From Amoebidium appalachense (lineage: Eukaryota; Ichthyosporea), in the NCBI GenBank assembly GCA_963693365.1, contig CAVNZM010000013.1:1860001-1924000 (forward strand): 64,000 bases of DNA, written 5' to 3'. Below, piece after piece: positions 57,579 through 64,000 of this stretch (position 1 is its first letter; every line of letters starts with the position of its first letter). The notes under the pieces are model-generated. The model made no database searches. It worked only from the letters and a program-made list of their open reading frames with translations, and was not told the DNA's origin. The position numbers were made by a program, and so were the translations under genes.

Positions 57579-60076
57579 TTTGTGTGCGCGTGTGTGTTTA
57601 TGTGATTCTAAAGGGTATGGTGTTGTGTTATTGAAATGCTCTGAAATGCATTATTGCTTTATTTAAATCCCTCCGTTCCGGTGTGTGTGCGAGTTGCGGG
57701 CTGAAACCCCCTGTGTACAGTGTTGCCGTGGTTCTTCCAAGCACATATCTCTTCACTGTGAAAACTTTGCTACCAGATGTAAGGGTGTGTGTAACCCCCT
57801 ACTCCTTGCCGGTAGTGAAGAATTCCCTCTTAGAGATTGGGGAAGATGGTTAGGAAGACGTTACTACGGCTTCTTTTTCCTGTTTGCTTTTTAGTTCTAT
57901 ATTCTCTGGTATATTCTCTCTGTGCATGCGTCCAGTAAAATCCTTGTGTCACATGTGCTAGCTTTCATATGGATCTTGCTCTTGGTTGGGTTGTTTCAAA
58001 TGGCTCAACCGATGGCTACCGTATGCATGCGTATAACGTATAACCCCCCTTGTTCCTACCGTATAAATACGGTTTATAAAAAAACCCAGGAAAATTATTA
58101 TAATGTGTAGGTCTTCGCAGTTGATATACGTAGAGGGGGCTTTCAACACGGAGCCATGACCATGAAAACGCGGAGGTTCGAACGTACACTGTACAGTACG
58201 TGCCACACGTCGAACTTGGTAACATGCCACCGCATTCCTAAAGTAAGGATATTTTTGTCCGGAATGCAACAAAGATCCCCCGCCAAGACGTGAGGAGGAA
58301 GGCTGGTAAAACAGCAGTTTGGGGCCCAAATACTCGTAACTATATAACTATATAATGGGAGGAGGAAATGGAAAGGTTACGTGGTTGGTTTTTCCTCCGT
58401 CATACCAAGAAAACTGGTGTTTTTGGACCACTACCAACCTAGGGGGGAATCGAAACAGCTCAAGTGAGGAATTTCGGGGTGTAACATGAACGAAAAGTGT
58501 ACCTGATAATATAACTGAAAGGTGTACCATAAACTTCTAATATTGCTAGTTGCCGTATAAAATCAGGCTGGAGAAACACCATTAATGATGCACTACAGTA
58601 AGGAACGGCTGGTAGCCTTATAATGGTCATAAATGCTGCAGAAAGCTGCCAAAATGTCTCCATTCACAACCCAAAGCATTCAAATATTTCGTACCCTGAA
58701 CCAGATCCCGCACCGGGGCTGGCCGCAGCAGTTTTATGCGCCAAGGTACAGATGCACATGTGCGCGTACGTAGTCAGTTGACATTTATTATCACCCGCCG
58801 GCAGTTGTGTCTCTGTGTATTAGGGTTGCTTTTTGGGTTGCCCTATTTCTTGCATTAATCTCTTAGTGTATTGATTTTGCGTATGACGCATATACGGAGG
58901 TGGGCGTGTGCCCGTCCGCCCGTTCTTTTTTTATCGCACGGTATGAGGTCTATTGAATTACGGAACTCCGATTGGCTGACGCGCATTCCTTAACCGTTTT
59001 AGATCGGCCTGTCGGGAGTTGACTCGTTCCAGGCACCCCCATTTCGTCAACATTTTTAGTTTTCGGAAACGAGTCTCAGGCTCAGTTAGTAAAACCAAGA
59101 AACAAAGAGCCAAGAGATAAAATAGTACTAGCATCTCCTTCAGCTAATAGCACCACAAATCTAAAAAACTCAATTATTTTGCTGGTAAGAAGAGTCTTTA
59201 CATGCACATACACGCAGTGCGTGACATCTGAAAACGAGGGCACGAAATATCCCAAAAATTTGATATCCACACGATACGCCCCGAAATACGAAGTTTGGGG
59301 GACGACCTATTTATCACGATCGGAACTGAAAAGGAGGACTTACCGTACACTGGCAGAGCTGCGTCTCTCAAAACACACACCACAACCACATAGCATTTGA
59401 AAGGGGCTCGATGTGAGAGTGAAACCTCATGCACGTATTGATTCTTTACGGGTATAAACCGCTTTAGAAGTGCGTATAACGACTAGCTCTTGCACGCATA
59501 TACACCTTTAAACTTTACTTTCTGTGTTTAACTTTCCCCATTTTGAGGCCAGGTGTTTGGTGCATGGGCGAAGCACAGGCCTAAGCAGGTACACACGTGT
59601 CACAAATATTGTAGAAGTTCTCGATGATTCAAGCCCATAGCATGCTTTTTTCTAGGCAGAAAACTGGAAATCAATCGTAACTGAGAGGGTTTGCGCATTG
59701 TATCTCCTTTTTCATGATCACACAGTCACATTTGTGTCTTGTTGCTTGATGATTCACACACGGGCCCACGCTCACCCTTTCTCTCAGCTTTCCCAACAGG
59801 AAGCAAGAATTTTGTAAAACCAGTCATCAGGATTTAGAAATTTTTCTTCCACCAATCTTTGTCTTCCGCCGACAAACCTTACGGTTAGCAAGCATGCACA
59901 GCTTTCCGACTCGAGTGTAATTCAACTCACGTGCACATGCTTCGGAAACCTTTGAGTAGTATGAGTTCATCTCTGAAGCGTCCTTTTGCTTCCGGTTCAC
60001 CAGGCTGAGCCCGATCCCTCTAGATATCAAATATACACATAGTGCGGCGCATGTGGGTTAACCACATAACATCACC
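57579..60076. promoter_or_regulatory. Spacer between the divergent GH18-like genes (shared promoter region)
   Basis: About 2.5 kb of complex sequence, strikingly free of the long microsatellites that fill the introns. No exon was supported on either strand. Both GH18-like genes start at its edges and point away, so it should contain both promoters. I see no clear TATA box at a fixed distance from either ATG. Confidence 0.6.
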
Positions 60077-60606
60077 ATGATCCTGACGAGAATAACAAGG
60101 TCACTACTGGCAATATGCCTGCTTGTGCTCTCATTGTTGGAGAAAACAGCATCAACTAGCACACTACCAAGAAGAACAACATTACCCACATACAGAACCA
60201 CCACCACCACGCGAAAGACAACTTCTGTCCCTCCACCTGGGCCCCTCCAAATCGCTGTCAGAGCAACGACAACAACAAAGAGACCGACAACCTCCCTTCG
60301 ACCCATCACCACCACAACATCAAAACGAGTATCTACCACCACCACCACCACCACAGCAAAGATGTCAACAACGGTTCTTGCTTCACCTTTGATCCCCAAG
60401 CAAGCTCTCACAACCACCACCACATCCCAAATCACAACCGCAAAGACCATGTTCGCAATTGCGCCAGCAACAACAACAGCAGCACCAAGAAGTACCACAA
60501 CATCACGTGCAACAACAACATCCCTAACCACAACCGCAAAGTCCATGTTCACAATCGTGCCAGCAACAACAACAGCAGCACCAAGAAGTACCACAACATC
60601 AGGTGC

Positions 60607-60646
<40 letters not shown>

Positions 60647-61302
60647 TCATCATCATCATCATCATCATCAAGAGCTACTGCAACACCACAGTTTTCAGTT
60701 CAACCTGGTGAAGTCCCTAGATTACCCCTCAACGTCGCCACCACCACCACAACAACCACTCAAACCTCCATTCGAACAACCACAAAAACAACAGACATTG
60801 CAACTACCACAACCACCACAACCGCCATGACCGCCCAGCCCAACATTGCCATAGCACCAAAAACCACAACTACTACTACGAGTACGCTTGTGGTAAACAT
60901 CGTTAACACCACCACAACTAGAACTTTAACAACACTATCATCTTCTTCTTCTTCAGCGATTACCACACAAAGCACAAGCACAAGCACAACTTCACGAGCG
61001 GCAACCACAACAGGCCCGTGTGTCTACGGATACACATTGGTCCCTGTGCCTCTGCGAGTTTCGTTCGGAATCTACAACGCAGATGCATCTAAGCGAACTG
61101 GTGCATACGCTATGTGGCCGGAAAACATAAACGCCAAACAGTTCACACACATCATCTACAACTACGCAAACATCGATCCCTACAGCTACACTCTTGTGCC
61201 CGCACCGGAAGATGTCTTGAACTCGGTGACGAAGGAGCTTCTCTATTCACGGTTCAACACGCATGTTAAAAGAAATAATATTAACGCCAAAACACTCCTG
61301 GG
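60077..61302 (+). CDS. Exon 1: signal peptide, Thr-rich stalk, start of GH18
   Basis: The ATG is followed by a hydrophobic core ([12 protein letters not shown]). The stalk uses ACA/ACC/ACT codons and contains a 32-residue tandem repeat (two copies about 96 bases apart, with [20 protein letters not shown] and the near-copy [20 protein letters not shown]), an ACA run near 60606-60644 and a TCA/ATC run near 60645-60670. The GH18 part starts near residue 313 ([23 protein letters not shown]) and ends KTLLG at donor gtaggt, phase 2. Confidence 0.92.
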
Positions 61303-62200
61303 GTAGGTGTTTTTTTTTGTTTTTATTTGGGTGTGGGGGTTTCTTTATTGGCTCGGTTGTGACACCTTTTGTTGAGAAGTTCACAAGAGTGTGGGTGGGT
61401 GGGTGGTAGGGCGGGTGTATGTGCGTGCGTGCGTGCTTGGTGTGTGTGTGTGCGTGTGTGTGTGTGTCCGTTCGAGTATGTGTGTGTGTGGGTGTGTTTG
61501 TCTATGTGTGCATACACGTGTGTGTGTGTATGTGTGCGCGCACATGCACGTGAATGTATTTCTTCTTCCTCTTCAACCTCCGCCCTTCTCCCCCCCTCCA
61601 CACACACACACACACCCCTCCACGCACCGACCCCCTCCCCCTCCCCTAAATCCCCCCTCCCCTCCCCCCCCCCCCCCCCTCCCCTCCCCCCTCCCCCTCC
61701 CTGCCTCCCTCGCACCCCCCCCCAGCTCCACTCCCCCCAGCCCCTCCTTCCCACCGAACAGAGTGCTATTATTATGCTACATTGTCTCCGTGTTCTTTTT
61801 TTTTTTTTCACTCATCCATATGAACTTATACCGTTGTGAGTTTATAGTACTTGTAGTGTGTGCCGGACCCTAGCCTTCGTTTGGATGTAGTCCTTCTCTT
61901 CGATACCCTGTGTCTGTTTTGTGGCATGCGCGCGCATGTGTGTTTGTGTGTGCGTGCGTGCGTGCGTGCGTGCGTGCGTGTCTGGAGGGGGGGGGGGGGG
62001 GGGAGGGGGGGGGTACATCACAAGCCAACCTTTTGTGTCGTACATCTCTTCATCTCCTTTTCTTTTCCAACTCCCGCCTCCCCCCCCCCCCCTCCCCTCC
62101 CCTCCCCAAAGCCTCGCCTCTCTCATGATTCTCCCCAAGAAATTCAACCCCCACTACACCCTCTTTCCGTGCTCTTGCATCACCCCCTCTCCCCTCCCCT

Positions 62201-62260
<60 letters not shown>

Positions 62261-63025
62261 CACCACCACCACCACCACCACTACCACACCTCTGCCCCAT
62301 CTTCATTCTGCACTGTGCTGTCAGAATGATTGTGTATTTATACTCTAAAAATGATCTAAACCCCTCTGCCCACCTCCCCCCTCCGTCCCCCTGCCTGCAC
62401 CACCCCCTCCCCCCTCCCCCCATCCTCCCTCTTCCCGCCCTCTTCCCTTCCTCCCCCCTCCATCCCTACCCCCCCCCCCCCCCCCCCCCACCCACCCACC
62501 CACCAACCCTACCCCCCTCCCCGCCCTCCTCCCCTCCCCCCCCCCCCCCCCTCCCCCCTCTCAACTTCCTTACACCCAATCATTCCATTAAAGAATCGGA
62601 AGCAAACTTCCAGATCTCTCCAGCGAGCGATTCCAATTGGTCAGCACACTCGATCCGCAGCGATTTGCGATCAACGCCGTAGATTTCGCGGCGGTCCACG
62701 GCTTCAGCGGCTTGCACGTGCACTGGCAGTGGCCGGCAACCGGGACTGCGCCGCAATTTCTGAATTTGCTGAAATCGATTAGGAGCGCGATTGCCGCAAA
62801 AGGAAATGGAATGCTTCTTACCGTTCTGCTTGATCCCAAACGGCCAGGGTTTGTAAATGCTACACAGGTGGGTGATAAATTAATTTTCATACTCTACTGC
62901 TCCCGGAAAGTTTGGGTTTTTCGATTTCGTTTTCCTGTCAATGCTTCGGGAAACCGTCTTCTCCTCCTTCAATTGTATATGCATTCACATGCACACATTC
63001 ACACACACACGCACACGCGCGCACG

Positions 63026-63058
<33 letters not shown>

Positions 63059-63124
63059 CTGCGGGCACCTAGAACGTGGCACACGCTCAAGCACACACAC
63101 ATACCGTCAAACAAACACACATCT

Positions 63125-63167
<43 letters not shown>

Positions 63168-63189
63168 ACGGTTGCGCACATATGCACAT

Positions 63190-63258
<69 letters not shown>

Positions 63259-64000
63259 TCCAAACACGCACGTCCCCCCTCTCCCCCCCCCCCCCCCTCC
63301 CCCCTTCCCCGCCCCGCCTTCGCCCCCCAGACACAGGCTCACCCATCAGAAGACACAGCGCACATACGCTCTTACACACATTGTGTAACTTTTTAGAGAG
63401 GGTTAGATAGGTTATGTCCGCAAACGGATATATGGGGGGTAGACGGGCAGAAAGAAAGGCGAAAATGTGTGCACACGTTTGCTGCTTGTACGTGGCAAAT
63501 TTGCACGTGAACATGTGCCCACACATCCGTTCACATGCATGCACACACACACACACACACCCATGTCATGCATGTCATCAAAACACACACACACACACAC
63601 AAAAAGAAAAAAAGAAACACGAACACACACATAACAACTGCCGAACTAACTCCCCCCCCCCCCCCCCCCCCCTCCTTTCCCCCTCCCACCCTCCCCCCGC
63701 CTCCCCCCCCTCCCCCCCTCTGCCCCCCCCCAAAAAACTAACATTCCCCCTTTCCCCCTTTATCCAACGCATACCCTCACCCTGCTTACGTCACAGGTAG
63801 CCGAGCAAGTAGACTTCATGATGGTGCCAGGGTACGACATATACGCAGGAGGTAACGTGACTCGTCCACACACCTCCCTCCTCCCGTACGCGACATGGGA
63901 TAGGAGCGAAATGAGTATATCCCAAATAGTCTCGAATTTCCTCGCTTCTGGGGTGCCCAAGTCGAAATTTCTTCTCGGTCTATCCACCTACGGACGCGCT
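60077..64000 (+). CDS. Thr-rich secreted GH18-like protein (partial, runs off the window)
   Basis: Paralogue of the GH18 part of the minus-strand gene, transcribed divergently. Three exons are visible and the third is cut by the window edge. It has a signal peptide, a stalk of about 300 residues dominated by Thr with Ser runs, then a GH18 fold. The first two introns fall at the same codons and phases (2, then 0) as in the partner gene. The DGxDxDxE motif is SGLHVHWQ, so the catalytic Glu is Gln and two Asp are His. Likely a secreted or wall-associated glycan-binding protein on a mucin-like stalk. Whether EGF domains follow lies outside the window. Confidence 0.85.
62594..62867 (+). CDS. Exon 2: GH18 active-site region, catalytic residues lost
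   Basis: Acceptor attaaag, donor gtgggt, ends phase 0. Aligns well with exon 2 of the partner gene ([14 protein letters not shown] against GVGSRVSRQAGGDF). The motif is [12 protein letters not shown]: Ser447, His450, His452 and Gln454 take the places of the three Asp and the Glu. Confidence 0.9.
63000..63257. repeat. (CA)n microsatellite in the plus-strand GH18-like gene
   Basis: CA runs with CGCG segments in the intron between exons 2 and 3, followed by poly-C toward the acceptor. Confidence 0.95.
63797..64000 (+). CDS. Exon 3: GH18 middle region (cut by window end)
   Basis: Acceptor gtcacag, phase 0. [20 protein letters not shown] and, later, [11 protein letters not shown]. Unlike its partner it keeps the YD pair of the M-x-YD motif. 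The exon continues beyond the last base. Confidence 0.88.

Noticed and set aside
57685-57894. Small frames in the spacer between the GH18-like genes
   Set aside because: No splice partner, no composition shift and no recognisable motif; each is within the length expected by chance.

Overview
The window is eukaryotic nuclear DNA. Coding sequence is split into short exons with GT-AG introns, and the introns and spacers are dominated by (GT)n/(CA)n microsatellites and very long G or C runs. Secreted proteins with tens of calcium-binding EGF-like modules in phase-1 exons, plus family GH18 domains, point to a holozoan (an invertebrate animal or a unicellular relative such as an ichthyosporean). 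The species cannot be fixed from the sequence.

Layout. Bases 1-6888 are intergenic and repeat-rich, including a 1.65-kb satellite whose monomer is a perfect small hairpin. Bases 6889-8948 (+) hold a three-exon gene for a 222-residue four-helix membrane protein of no recognised family. Bases 8949-12327 are intergenic low-complexity sequence. Bases 12328-57578 (-) are best read as one giant 48-exon gene. Five exons encode a signal peptide and a GH18 (chitinase-like) domain, 39 phase-1 exons encode about 56 EGF-like domains, and four exons encode a beta-rich C-terminal region without a membrane anchor. My exon set sums to 9465 coding bases (3154 residues plus stop) in one unbroken frame, with every junction in matching phase. 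Bases 57579-60076 are the spacer to a second, divergently transcribed gene. That gene (+, from 60077, running off the window) has a signal peptide, a roughly 300-residue Thr-rich linker and a paralogous GH18 domain with the same intron positions.

How the genes may work together. Both GH18 domains have lost the catalytic glutamate and most of the DGxDxDxE motif, so both look like chitin/glycan-binding lectins rather than enzymes. One is displayed on a long calcium-stiffened EGF rod and the other on a probably O-glycosylated Thr stalk. This suggests a divergent pair of secreted extracellular-matrix, cell-wall or adhesion proteins.

Structural highlights. In many introns the sense strand carries (GT)n and/or poly-G near the donor and (CA)n and/or poly-C near the acceptor, often with the CA run ending in the acceptor AG itself. 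There is a ladder of four decayed copies of one GH18 exon. A recent segmental duplication of about 3 kb copied a five-EGF block. One EGF domain carries a glycosylation-rich insertion of about 65 residues. Several short inverted-repeat transposon families sit in the introns.
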